The position numbers and the translations under genes are program-made. Source: Marinobacter sp. ANT_B65 (GTDB lineage: Bacteria; Pseudomonadota; Gammaproteobacteria; Pseudomonadales; Oleiphilaceae). From it: a stretch of DNA of 64,000 nucleotides. The notes beneath the pieces were generated by a model, which saw nothing but the letters and a program-made list of their open reading frames with translations, searched no databases and was not told the origin of the DNA. The stretch covers positions 124,001 through 188,000 of the forward strand of contig NZ_NXGV01000002.1 of NCBI RefSeq assembly GCF_002407605.1, given 5' to 3'. Below, in pieces: positions 56,430-64,000 of this stretch (within the stretch, counting starts at the first letter, position 1; each line of letters starts with the position of its first letter).

Positions 56430-56620
56430 GTTATATATCCCTGGCAGTGTCTTCGGACTCAGGGGCATGAACCTCATGGCTCTGCCTTGCGTGGCGACTT
56501 CCCGGCTTGCGCCAGTGTCTTTGTGCCACGCTCGTTCCCCAATACCGCTGCGCGTCAGTTCCGGATTCTCACCGGATTCCCGAATACCATATTTGGTATT
56601 CAACCAAGGATGCAGGCACT
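56430..56620 (-). promoter_or_regulatory. Cobalamin riboswitch upstream of nrdAB
   Basis: The minus strand shows GGGAATCCGGTGAGAATCCGG, then AACTGACGCGCAGCGGTA, GTCGCCACGCAAGGCAGAGCCATGAGG and CTGAGTCCGAAGACACTGCCA, the conserved segments of the B12 riboswitch including the B12 box (GCCACGCAAGGC region) and the closing GAGTCCGAAGAC...TGCCA. About 150 bp separate it from the nrdA ATG. Rising B12 should turn nrdAB off. Ends are approximate. Confidence 0.92.
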
Positions 56621-56704
56621 ATATACGGTAAATTTTTAAGTGACAAGGCACCTTTCTGCTACCCGACGGTCTATTACAAACACTCTGCAAAGTGGGACAG
56701 TTTC

Positions 56705-57442
56705 ATGCAAATCACCACTCGACCTGTTATCTGGCTGTTTCTAGCACTCGCCGGGCTGATATCTCCGCACCTGATGGCACAGGAAACGCTGCTCCCGGCG
56801 TTCTCGAAGATGACGTCGCTATCGGATGGTTGGGAACCACTTGAGTTTCCCAAGATAGATCAGCACTCAAACTATGAGCTGGCTCAGGATGAGGGGGTTC
56901 AGGTGGTGAAAGCACACACCTCGGGCGGAGCATCCGGTCTGATTGCCCGGCTGAACGTTAAGCCGGGGGGCTCAATGATGCTGAGCTGGCGCTGGAAAGT
57001 GTCCAATGTGTTTAAAGAGGGCGATGCCCGGAAAAAATCCGGCGATGACTACCCTGCCCGGATTTACGTCGCCTTCGAGTTCCAGCCAGATAAAGCAGGC
57101 TTTTTTGAACGGGCGAAACGCAAGACAGTGGCACTTTTGATTGGAGAGGAGCTACCGGGCAACGCCCTGAATTACATCTGGGCCAATACCCTGCCCGTGG
57201 GTGAATTTGTTACCAATCCCTATACCGATAGAACAGTGATGGTTGCTGTAAGTTCGGGCAGCGAAAAGGCCGGGGAGTGGGTGAACATTGAGCGGGACAT
57301 TATTGCGGACTACCGCAAAGCATTCGGGGAAAGCCCTCCGCCAGTCCGCGGCATCGCCATCATGTCAGATTCAGACAACACTGGAGAACAGTCAACCGCC
57401 TGGTATGGCGATATCCGCCTTACCCCTGACAATCCGGACTAA
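56705..57442 (+). CDS. DUF3047-family exported protein
   Basis: A 245-residue protein with a signal peptide (VIWLFLALAGLISPHLMAQ). The mature part is a single beta-sandwich-like domain with MLSWRWKVSNVFKEGDARKK, GDDYPARIYVAFEF, NALNYIWANTLPVG and RGIAIMSDSDNTGEQSTAWYGDI, the DUF3047 hallmarks (the last includes DSDNT). Function unknown; possibly carbohydrate-binding. The frame opens far upstream, but the ATG at 56705 is the only one followed by a signal peptide. Confidence 0.8.
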   Translation: MQITTRPVIWLFLALAGLISPHLMAQETLLPAFSKMTSLSDGWEPLEFPKIDQHSNYELAQDEGVQVVKAHTSGGASGLIARLNVKPGGSMMLSWRWKVSNVFKEGDARKKSGDDYPARIYVAFEFQPDKAGFFERAKRKTVALLIGEELPGNALNYIWANTLPVGEFVTNPYTDRTVMVAVSSGSEKAGEWVNIERDIIADYRKAFGESPPPVRGIAIMSDSDNTGEQSTAWYGDIRLTPDNPD

Positions 57443-57450
57443 AAACGTTC

Positions 57451-58245
57451 TTATCGAGGGCCATCAGGAAAGCCGGGGATAATATAGTCAGAATCGGTGT
57501 CCCGAACGGGCGAAACCACTCCGCGCCTGACGAGACGCAAATAGGCGTCATCCAGCTCGTCACGAAGCAAGGCGGCTCTGGAGCTTGCCAGAGAAAATAA
57601 CCAGGCCGCATAGCGTGATCGCAATTCCGAGCCCCGAATCTTGCTATCTGATGGATAGGTCAGTATTTCCTTAAGTGGCTGGAGGTAATCCAGCACGTAA
57701 TCACCACGCTTTAACTTGAGCATCTCCAGCGCTGCGCGGGTGTCAGGGGCTTTGGTAAGCGTTACGTATTCAGTGCGCTCAAACCATGAAAGCAGGCCGC
57801 CATAGGTGTAGCCAGCAATAACAATAACGCTTTTACCTTTAAGCTGCTCAAAGTGTGTGAGTGCATCAGTATCTTCAAGATACCAAACGTTCAGTTTTAC
57901 CGGAAAAGCATTGACCCAACTTTCAAGAACCTCACCCTGAAGACTGGGAATACCCGCAAGGCCCGGCCAAAGATCTATAGTCCCGCTTTTCAGGTAAAGA
58001 TAAATACGGCTTACTGGCAGAAAAATAAATTCTGCTTCATAACCGGCCTCCTCCACCACTTTCCGGGTGAGTTCGATAAAGGGGCCGGCCGGCTCGCCAC
58101 GTTCGTTCTGATACTCAATAGGCGGGAATTCGGTATAGGCAATACGCAGCTTGTCAGCGCCAGCCCAGGCGGGGCTGGCCAGTATGGAGATGGCCAAAAT
58201 CCAGGCCGGAGCCAGACGTAAAAACAGGTTCAAGAATCTGCGCAT
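57451..58245 (-). CDS. Periplasmic solute-binding protein (SBP_bac_3-like)
   Basis: A 264-residue exported protein: signal peptide ending LASPAWAGA, then LRIAYTEFPPIEYQNERGEP, FIELTRKVVEEAGYEAEFIFLP and GTIDLWPGLAGI, the layout of type-II amino-acid-like binding domains (PF00497). There is no permease nearby, so it may be a sensor-linked or orphan receptor. It is convergent with the DUF3047 gene with eight bases between stops. Confidence 0.78.
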   Translation of the reverse strand: MRRFLNLFLRLAPAWILAISILASPAWAGADKLRIAYTEFPPIEYQNERGEPAGPFIELTRKVVEEAGYEAEFIFLPVSRIYLYLKSGTIDLWPGLAGIPSLQGEVLESWVNAFPVKLNVWYLEDTDALTHFEQLKGKSVIVIAGYTYGGLLSWFERTEYVTLTKAPDTRAALEMLKLKRGDYVLDYLQPLKEILTYPSDSKIRGSELRSRYAAWLFSLASSRAALLRDELDDAYLRLVRRGVVSPVRDTDSDYIIPGFPDGPR

Positions 58246-58349
58246 AGCACCAACGTATGAAATACACGGTTTGTTGGACTTGTTATGCAGAGCCTAGCAG
58301 GCCCGCCTGAAAAGGCCACCGCTTTGTCACATCAAAACAGCCAGAACCA

Positions 58350-59855
58350 TCAGATATGATAAGTGACCATATACAAGCCAACTCCACCCATTACCAGGGT
58401 ATACGGGAACGCCATAACGACCATCCGCCCATAGGACAGCCTTATCAGTGGCGCAATTGCGGAGGTCAGCATAAACAGGAACGCTGCCTGACCATTTGGC
58501 GTGGCTACGCTGGGCAGGTTGGTTCCGGTATTGATGGCCACCGCCAGATCCTGAAAGTGCTCATAACTGATACTGCCGGCATCCAGGGCCTGTTTAACCT
58601 CACTGATATAAACCGTCGCAACAAATACGTTGTCGCTGATCATTGAAAGCAGGCCATTGGCAATAAAGAACATGCCTGGCTGCTGGCTTTCCGGCAGTGC
58701 CAGCACGTAGTCGATAATCGGCTTGAACAGGTGTTGTTCATGGATCACGGCTACTACCGCAAAAAATACCACCAGCAGAGAGGTAAACGGCAATGATTCC
58801 TGGAATGCTTTGCCGATCTGGTGCTCGCTGGTAACACCGGTAAAAGACGTTATCAGAATAATAACCAGCAGGCCTATCAGACCTACTTCTGCCAGGTGCA
58901 GGGCCAGACCAGTCACCAATATGACGGCAGCAAAAGCCTGCACCCAAAGTGCGGCCTGATCTGCTTTGGTACGCTTTGCCCGTTCGCTGTCAGCAAACTC
59001 CTCCAGAACCCGCCGAACCGACTTTGGAAGCCTGCCGCCGTAACCAAACCAACGCATCTTCTCCAGTACCCAACAGGTTATCAATCCGGCAACCAGAACT
59101 GGCAGGCTTACCGGAGCCATATGCAGAAAGAAACTGATAAAGTCCCAGCCGACAACTTTGGCAATCAACAGGTTCTGAGGCTCACCAACCATGGTAGCTA
59201 CGCCGCCGAGAGCAGTACCAATAGCTCCGTGCATCAACAGGCTGCGCAGAAATGCACGGAAGTTTTCCAGATCCTCCCGATGCAACTCGACGATTTCGTC
59301 ATCACTGCCTGCATTGTGATCGCTGCTCTGGAACACCTTCCCGGATGCAACCTTGTGATAGACGGAGAAGAACCCGACGGCGACGCTGATAATAACGGCG
59401 GTCACTGTAAGGGCATCCAGAAAAGCGGAAAGAAGAGCCGCAGCACTACAGAACAGGAGCGACAGGGCAGATTTGGAGCGCACGCCCACCAGGATCTGGG
59501 TGAAGGTAACCAGCAAAAGTTCCTGCATGAAATAGATGCCCGCCACCATGAACATCAGCAGCAGAATAACCGGGAAATTGGTCAGCACTTCCAGATAGAC
59601 CGCATCCGCTGTGGTCAGGCCTATCAGCAGTGCCTCTATCGCCAGCAATCCCCCAGGCAGGAGTGGATAACACTTCAGCGCCATGGCCAGGGTAAAGATG
59701 AATTCGGCTATCAAAAGCCAGCCTGCACTAACCGGCCCAAGCAGATACATCACAATCGGGTTGGCAATCAGAAACAGTACAATAATCTGTTTGTACCAGA
59801 CGGGGGCCTTGCCAAGAAAATTACTGGTGAAGGCAGACAACATGGTCGTGGGCAT
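58350..59855 (-). CDS. nhaB: Na+/H+ antiporter NhaB
   Basis: NhaB exchanges sodium for protons across the inner membrane and supports pH and salt homeostasis. The 501-residue protein has about 12 helices and matches NhaB throughout: [20 protein letters not shown] at the N-terminus, [74 protein letters not shown] and a C-terminal [34 protein letters not shown]. Monocistronic by position. Confidence 0.96.
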   Translation of the reverse strand: MPTTMLSAFTSNFLGKAPVWYKQIIVLFLIANPIVMYLLGPVSAGWLLIAEFIFTLAMALKCYPLLPGGLLAIEALLIGLTTADAVYLEVLTNFPVILLLMFMVAGIYFMQELLLVTFTQILVGVRSKSALSLLFCSAAALLSAFLDALTVTAVIISVAVGFFSVYHKVASGKVFQSSDHNAGSDDEIVELHREDLENFRAFLRSLLMHGAIGTALGGVATMVGEPQNLLIAKVVGWDFISFFLHMAPVSLPVLVAGLITCWVLEKMRWFGYGGRLPKSVRRVLEEFADSERAKRTKADQAALWVQAFAAVILVTGLALHLAEVGLIGLLVIILITSFTGVTSEHQIGKAFQESLPFTSLLVVFFAVVAVIHEQHLFKPIIDYVLALPESQQPGMFFIANGLLSMISDNVFVATVYISEVKQALDAGSISYEHFQDLAVAINTGTNLPSVATPNGQAAFLFMLTSAIAPLIRLSYGRMVVMAFPYTLVMGGVGLYMVTYHI

Positions 59856-60008
59856 TGCGAGGTTCTTCTGAGTTAGCGGGCGAAAAAGAGTGTAGGCTGA
59901 TTATTTCTTATCTTCCTTGATATTTCTGCGCTGGTTAATTCGACAAAGATATAGGGTAGACCACTTCTTTAGTACTGCCAGCAGGGCAGAATTATCCGCG
60001 CGCTAACC

Positions 60009-60965
60009 CTAAGCCTTGTTAAACAAAGCCCTGAACGACCGGTACTCTGTGAGCGCAGCCTCACTTCCTTTAGCCACCAGCCTGACTTTCTCTCTCGGTA
60101 AACACTGGGCCAGCCGTGCGGCGGACAAAGGCGAGAGTGAGCCTAGCCGGGGGTAGCCGCCAATGGTCTGGCGATCATTCAGCAGGACAATCGGCTGACC
60201 ATCCGGCGGCACCTGTACACCGCCAAGGCTAATGCCTTCTGATACAAGGGTGCTGATTTTGCAGTTCAGCCTGGGGCCGGTCAGGCGCACGCCCATGCGG
60301 TCCGCACGATCATCCACCAGCCACCAGTTATTGAATGCATCGAACAGACTGCGGCCGGTAAAATGCGCAATCTGGGCGCCCGGCAGGAGGTCCAGAACAG
60401 CCGGCTGGCTAAAATCCGGTATAGCCTCCCGGGGTGCCTGCTTCAGCCCTTCCCCAACATGCTGGTCTTTGCCGTAAACAGACAGCTGATCGCCTGTTGC
60501 CAGCTTTGCCCCCATGCCGCAGAAGCCACCAAGTTCTTCCCGGGTTACAGCAGCAACGCTTCCCAATACCGGCTCTGCTACAAACCCACCACACACCGCC
60601 AGATATGCCCGAAGCCCGTTTACCGGGGCAGCAAAGGCCAGGGTCTCGCCTTCTTTCCAGCTTACCCTTTGCCAGAGAGGAACGGGTTTTTGATCTATGG
60701 TCGCACCCAGGTCAGCACCGGTGATGGCTATCTGCAGGTCTCTTCCGGCAATCAGTTGCAAGCCGCCAAAGGTTATCTCCAGGTTGGCGCTACCCCACGG
60801 ATTAGCCGTCAGGTGATTCGCCCAGGCCCAGGAATACAGATCCGCCGGGCCGCCCTGAGTAACGCCTAGATGGCGGACACCAAATCGTCCGCTGTCCTGC
60901 AGCAGAGCAAGAGGCCCTGCACGCAGCACTTTGATGCAGGGTTGAGAGCTCACCGGTTGCCTCAT
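60009..60965 (-). CDS. pxpC: PxpC/KipA-like subunit (biotin-dependent carboxyltransferase family protein)
   Basis: A 318-residue protein of the PxpC/KipA/AHS2 family, which with PxpB and PxpA forms 5-oxoprolinase in many bacteria. Visible motifs: GPLALLQDSGRFGVRHLGVTQGGPAD near the N-terminus, FGGLQL, RAYLAVCGGF, and ISLGGVQVPPDGQPIVLLNDRQTIGGYPRLG near the C-terminus. Its start overlaps the pxpB stop (ATGA). No pxpA gene is in the window and the partners here are an amidase and a DUF2848 protein, so the substrate may be something other than 5-oxoproline. Confidence 0.87.
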   Translation of the reverse strand: MRQPVSSQPCIKVLRAGPLALLQDSGRFGVRHLGVTQGGPADLYSWAWANHLTANPWGSANLEITFGGLQLIAGRDLQIAITGADLGATIDQKPVPLWQRVSWKEGETLAFAAPVNGLRAYLAVCGGFVAEPVLGSVAAVTREELGGFCGMGAKLATGDQLSVYGKDQHVGEGLKQAPREAIPDFSQPAVLDLLPGAQIAHFTGRSLFDAFNNWWLVDDRADRMGVRLTGPRLNCKISTLVSEGISLGGVQVPPDGQPIVLLNDRQTIGGYPRLGSLSPLSAARLAQCLPREKVRLVAKGSEAALTEYRSFRALFNKA

Positions 60966-61675
60966 GCCAAGGGCTCCATGGGTGTGGTATTTCCGCCTTC
61001 ACGTTCGAACTCATTGCGGCTCACAGGTACAAAACGCACCTGATCTCCAACACGCAAAAGGCTGAAGCCCTCGCGGTTGCGGTCAAAAAGCCTGGCACTG
61101 GTGCGCCCCAACAGGTTCCAGCCTCCGGGGGTTGCTGTCGGGTATGCAGCTGTCTGGCGGCCGGCCATCGCCACACTGCCCGGCGGCACCAGCCGGCGGG
61201 GTGTATCCAGTCTTGCGCACTCAAGCCGGGGATCGGTTAACCCCATAAAGGCGAACCCGGGGGCAAATCCCAGAGCAAACACCCGATAGACCTGCTGGCT
61301 ATGAGCCTCGATCACATCGCTGACTGCCATACCCGCTTGCGCAGCTACTCTTGGCAGTTCAGGCCCTACACTGAGGTCGTACCAGGTTGGAAGTTTATGA
61401 ACCTCGCCGGTGTGCGTGCTGTCTTCCGGTTCCAGGTCAGCGAGTATCCGGCAAATCATCGCCCGTGCCTGAGGTGACGACACCATCAGCGGATCAAAAA
61501 CAACCAGAAGCGTCGTGTAGGAGGGCACCAGATCGACCAGGGCATCACCAAATTCCTGCTCGCACCTGTGCGACAGTGCGGATAGCCAGGGCAGATTGTG
61601 TTCGTCGATAACTTCAAACAGTCTTACGATCCAGCCATCGAGCCCAGCCGACTCAAACGATGGCTTCAGGCTCAT
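60962..61675 (-). CDS. pxpB: PxpB/KipI-like subunit (carboxyltransferase domain protein)
   Basis: A 237-residue protein of the PxpB/KipI/AHS1 family: YTTLLVVFDPL, PTWYDLSVGPELPRVA, then FALGFAPGFAFMGLTDPRL and RLVPPGSVAMAGRQTAAYPTATPGGWNLLGRT, all diagnostic. It partners PxpC in ATP-dependent opening of a cyclic amide or in related carboxylation reactions. Four-base overlaps link it to the amidase gene and to pxpC. Confidence 0.9.
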   Translation of the reverse strand: MSLKPSFESAGLDGWIVRLFEVIDEHNLPWLSALSHRCEQEFGDALVDLVPSYTTLLVVFDPLMVSSPQARAMICRILADLEPEDSTHTGEVHKLPTWYDLSVGPELPRVAAQAGMAVSDVIEAHSQQVYRVFALGFAPGFAFMGLTDPRLECARLDTPRRLVPPGSVAMAGRQTAAYPTATPGGWNLLGRTSARLFDRNREGFSLLRVGDQVRFVPVSRNEFEREGGNTTPMEPLA

Positions 61676-63039
61676 GGTTTCAGTGCCTTTTCCACTGCTT
61701 GAGCAATACCAAGTATATCCCTGTCCGAACCATTACGACCGACCAGCATCAGGCCACTGGGCAGATCTCCGGGGCGATGGTTAGGCAATGTGATCGCACA
61801 CAGGTCAAGCAGGTTCGCTACGGTCGGGTTGCGCAGAATCAACAGGTTCAGGCGGGCATAACCCTCATCACTCTCAAGCTCCGTCAGCAGTGGTGGCTCA
61901 ACCGGAACGGTTGGTGCAAGAAGCCCGTCGTATGAGGCAAGCCATTCGTCCGCCTGTTTTTTTCGCTCTGCCCGGCGGTGAAGCAATTCCAGGTAATCTG
62001 CTGCACTGATCCCCGCACCTCTCTCCATACGAGTGCGCACCCGTGGATCGTATTCATCGCCGTACTGCTGCAGCCACTCGCGGTGAATGTGATAGCTTTC
62101 TGCCGCGGTGAAACCTCCGCCCTCGAGCAGTTCAGGCAGGGCATCCAGCACCGGTGCTGGCACCTCAACAATATGGGCTCCGCAATCTCTCAGTGTACGA
62201 AGACTCCTGGAAAACGCCTCCGCAACGCCCGGAGAGAGATCGTTCATCATGTGATTGGTCGGCACCACAAAACGGCGACCGCGCAAATCAACCAGGGTGT
62301 CCTGACGCCAGCGTTCACCGGCCATGACTGCATCCAGTCGTGCACAACACTCAACGCTGCGGGCAATCGGGCCTATGGAATCAAGACTGTCAGATAACGG
62401 AAAAGAACCCTCGCGAGGGATTCGTTGCTGGGAAGGTTTGAACCCTACCAGCCCGCAGAAAGCAGCAGGAATACGCACCGAACCACCTGTGTCGCTTCCA
62501 ATCGCAGCAACCGCCATTCCGTGAGCCACAGCTGAGGCAGCACCGGAGGATGACCCGCCGGATATCCGCCCCGGCGCCAGCGGGTTCGCCGGTGAGCCAT
62601 AGTGCGGATTGAGCCCTAGCCCGGAGTAGGCGAATTCTGTCATGTTGGTGTGCCCGGTAATAACCGCGCCCGCCCGGCGCAGACGCGAAACAATCAATGC
62701 ATCTTTCTTTGCAGGCTGTTTCCACCACCTGGAACCGGAATGGGTTACTTCCCCGGCAACATCAAACAGAACCTTGAGCGCTATCGGCAACCCGGCAAGC
62801 TCACCCAGAGGCACATTCCCATTCTGGAGCGCATCAATGGCTGCAGCCTCGGCTTTTGCTGTGCTGTCGAAACGGGCGGTATACACCTGGTTAGCAGGAT
62901 CATCAAACCGGTCAATATTATCCAGGCAGACCTCAAGCAACTGGCTCGCATACCACTTGTTCTGATGTATCCCATCGAGCAGCGACGATAAAGTCGCCTC
63001 TGACAGACCTACAGGCACCAGGCCAGACTGTTGCTTCAT
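61672..63039 (-). CDS. Amidase-signature family hydrolase
   Basis: A 455-residue amidase-signature enzyme. The Ser-cisSer-Lys triad is visible: Lys in LPIALKVLFDVAGE, the glycine-rich GGSSSGAASAVAHG with the cis-Ser, and the nucleophile Ser in IGSDTGGSVRIPAAFCGLVG. The family includes AtzF, allophanate hydrolase and aryl-amide hydrolases; the KipI/KipA partners make a urea- or lactam-derived substrate plausible, but this is inference. Overlaps its neighbours by ATGA at both ends. Confidence 0.9.
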   Translation of the reverse strand: MKQQSGLVPVGLSEATLSSLLDGIHQNKWYASQLLEVCLDNIDRFDDPANQVYTARFDSTAKAEAAAIDALQNGNVPLGELAGLPIALKVLFDVAGEVTHSGSRWWKQPAKKDALIVSRLRRAGAVITGHTNMTEFAYSGLGLNPHYGSPANPLAPGRISGGSSSGAASAVAHGMAVAAIGSDTGGSVRIPAAFCGLVGFKPSQQRIPREGSFPLSDSLDSIGPIARSVECCARLDAVMAGERWRQDTLVDLRGRRFVVPTNHMMNDLSPGVAEAFSRSLRTLRDCGAHIVEVPAPVLDALPELLEGGGFTAAESYHIHREWLQQYGDEYDPRVRTRMERGAGISAADYLELLHRRAERKKQADEWLASYDGLLAPTVPVEPPLLTELESDEGYARLNLLILRNPTVANLLDLCAITLPNHRPGDLPSGLMLVGRNGSDRDILGIAQAVEKALKP

Positions 63040-63713
63040 TTCACCACCGGTAACGTCTTTATATGATAAGAATGTCCTAGCTCCCGGCCTGTTACCGGAT
63101 CCTCAAGAACCATGCGGAAAGCATCCGCAGGGCGCACGCCACCAATGACCGGCAGAGTGCCACACAGCATGGCCTGACCAGGTGCAAGCTTCGGATCTTC
63201 CAGTCCAAACCGTCGCAATAGATCCCTTGGGTGCAACAGACCCGTTACACCACCCTGCTGGTAGAGCTCCTCTTTGCCATCAAAGGTGGCATAAGAGGAT
63301 ATTTTAAGCTCATCCCAGTGATCAATAACACTTTCCAGCGTCCACAGCTGTTGGCCCACAGGCTTGGCACATACCTGTTTGGAATGCGCAACAGACCAGG
63401 CCTCGGCTTCCCGGTCGGTATGATCCGATCCAATGCCTACAAACGTGCCTTGCCGGGTACCAATCAGAACAACTTCCACTTCTCCGCTGGATTCATCACC
63501 CAATACCTGAACGGTTTCAGCTGTTGTCAGCTGATCAGCTGCCACGCGATAGAACAAAGGCGTACTTGAGGGTGGTGTAACGCCAATCGCCTTCAGCTCT
63601 TCTATGTGCTCATCGATTCCCGCCTGCTCACGGCCGGCCCATCCGGCAATAATGAGCTCTTCAACATCAATCTCAAGGGCGTCGTTAGTATCTGCCAAAT
63701 AAAACATTGTCAT
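63036..63713 (-). CDS. DUF2848-family protein
   Basis: A 225-residue cytoplasmic protein of the DUF2848 family, related in fold to fumarylacetoacetate-hydrolase-like proteins (by recognition). Features: LIIAGWAGREQAGIDEHIEELKAIGV, TPPSSTPLFYRVAADQLTTAE, SSGEVEVVLIG, GIGSDHTDREAEAWSVAHSKQVCAKPVG and a C-terminal GLEDPKLAPGQAMLCGTLPVIGGVRPADAFRM. The DHTDRE segment is a probable metal site. It is coupled to the amidase gene and preceded by the TRAP permease gene, so it probably acts in the same catabolic route. Confidence 0.8.
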   Translation of the reverse strand: MTMFYLADTNDALEIDVEELIIAGWAGREQAGIDEHIEELKAIGVTPPSSTPLFYRVAADQLTTAETVQVLGDESSGEVEVVLIGTRQGTFVGIGSDHTDREAEAWSVAHSKQVCAKPVGQQLWTLESVIDHWDELKISSYATFDGKEELYQQGGVTGLLHPRDLLRRFGLEDPKLAPGQAMLCGTLPVIGGVRPADAFRMVLEDPVTGRELGHSYHIKTLPVVK

Positions 63714-63749
63714 AAAAGAATCCTGTTGTTGCTGTTTATGGATAAATAA

Positions 63750-64000
63750 TCAGTTCAGTATCCCGGGCAAATACAAAGCCAGAGCAGGGAACAGCACGAG
63801 CAGAACAACCATAACCATCATGAACCCGACATAAGGCATGGCTCCAATCATTACGTCGTTGAACGAGCCTCCTTTGCGAACGCTCTGCACTACATAAAGG
63901 TTCAACCCCACCGGCGGTGTGATCAGAGCCATTTCGATAAGAAGAATCAGCAGAATGCCAAACCAGATCGGATCAAAACCCAATGCAATAATAATGGGAG
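63750..64000 (-). CDS. TRAP transporter large permease (C-terminal part; gene runs off the window)
   Basis: The last 83 residues of a DctM-type permease: FDPIWFGILLILLIEMALITPPVGLNLYVVQS is the conserved penultimate region, followed by the final helix and YLPGILN. The gene starts outside the window. It is the importer part of the DUF2848-amidase-pxpBC operon and is separate from the complete DctPQM set at 11.5-14.4 kb. Confidence 0.9.
   Translation of the reverse strand, partial: PIIIALGFDPIWFGILLILLIEMALITPPVGLNLYVVQSVRKGGSFNDVMIGAMPYVGFMMVMVVLLVLFPALALYLPGILN

Overview
The window reads as a chromosomal segment of a marine, halophile-type gammaproteobacterium. Marinobacter or a close relative is my best guess, from gene content (TRAP transporters, NhaB, DUF3581, many gammaproteobacterial housekeeping genes); this is a recognition call, not a computed one. 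No rRNA or tRNA gene was recognised. Most of the window is normally coding-dense DNA; the AT-rich stretch from about 41.5 to 50.6 kb stands out.

Layout. 0-5 kb: rlmE (cut by the window edge), a FAD dehydrogenase coupled to a TrmH-type RNA methyltransferase, a transglutaminase-like protein and an orphan sugar-type binding protein. 5-11.4 kb: ahpF and ahpC on the same strand, separated by a DUF3581 gene and a P-type cation ATPase; each ahp promoter region carries an ATAG-N7-CTAT OxyR-like site. 11.5-18.3 kb: a DctPQM TRAP transporter, a possible 37-residue membrane peptide, an AI-2E-type permease, mltF and an LpxL-type acyltransferase. 18.4-22.4 kb: a thiamine-controlled divergon, with two TPP riboswitches facing outward from one 90-bp promoter region and driving SDR plus flavin monooxygenase one way and a sodium:solute symporter the other. 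22.5-26.9 kb: small stress proteins, a PhyH dioxygenase, rRNA-modification genes and a decayed VIT fragment. 27-36.1 kb: a GntR-controlled catabolic island (SDR, 2OG-Fe oxygenase, SnoaL-like protein, branched-chain-type ABC importer whose permease and two ATPases are fused in one 835-residue protein, and an amidohydrolase), with TTGCTAGCAA palindromes at its promoters. 36-41.3 kb: GNAT, DUF3592, GST, and a run of exported proteins (EF-hand/His-rich, YHYH, Ser/Gly-rich lipoprotein).

41.5-51.6 kb is a chromosomal integron. An intI gene with a perfect LexA box is transcribed rightward and at least twelve cassettes with recognisable attC sites extend leftward, ending in a zone of broken cassette genes. 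Cassettes encode ABM monooxygenases (two near-identical copies), a PD-(D/E)XK nuclease-like protein, DUF3223, LysE, DUF3592, a lipoprotein, DUF1493 and a nucleotidyltransferase; one cassette has its ORF reversed, and the two cassettes next to intI are tandem 448-bp units without a convincing ORF.

51.7-64 kb: an isochorismatase-family hydrolase; class Ia ribonucleotide reductase nrdAB behind a cobalamin riboswitch; a DUF3047 protein; a periplasmic solute-binding protein; nhaB; and a tightly coupled operon (TRAP permease, DUF2848, amidase, pxpB, pxpC) that runs in from the right edge and probably imports and hydrolyses a small amide or lactam-type compound.
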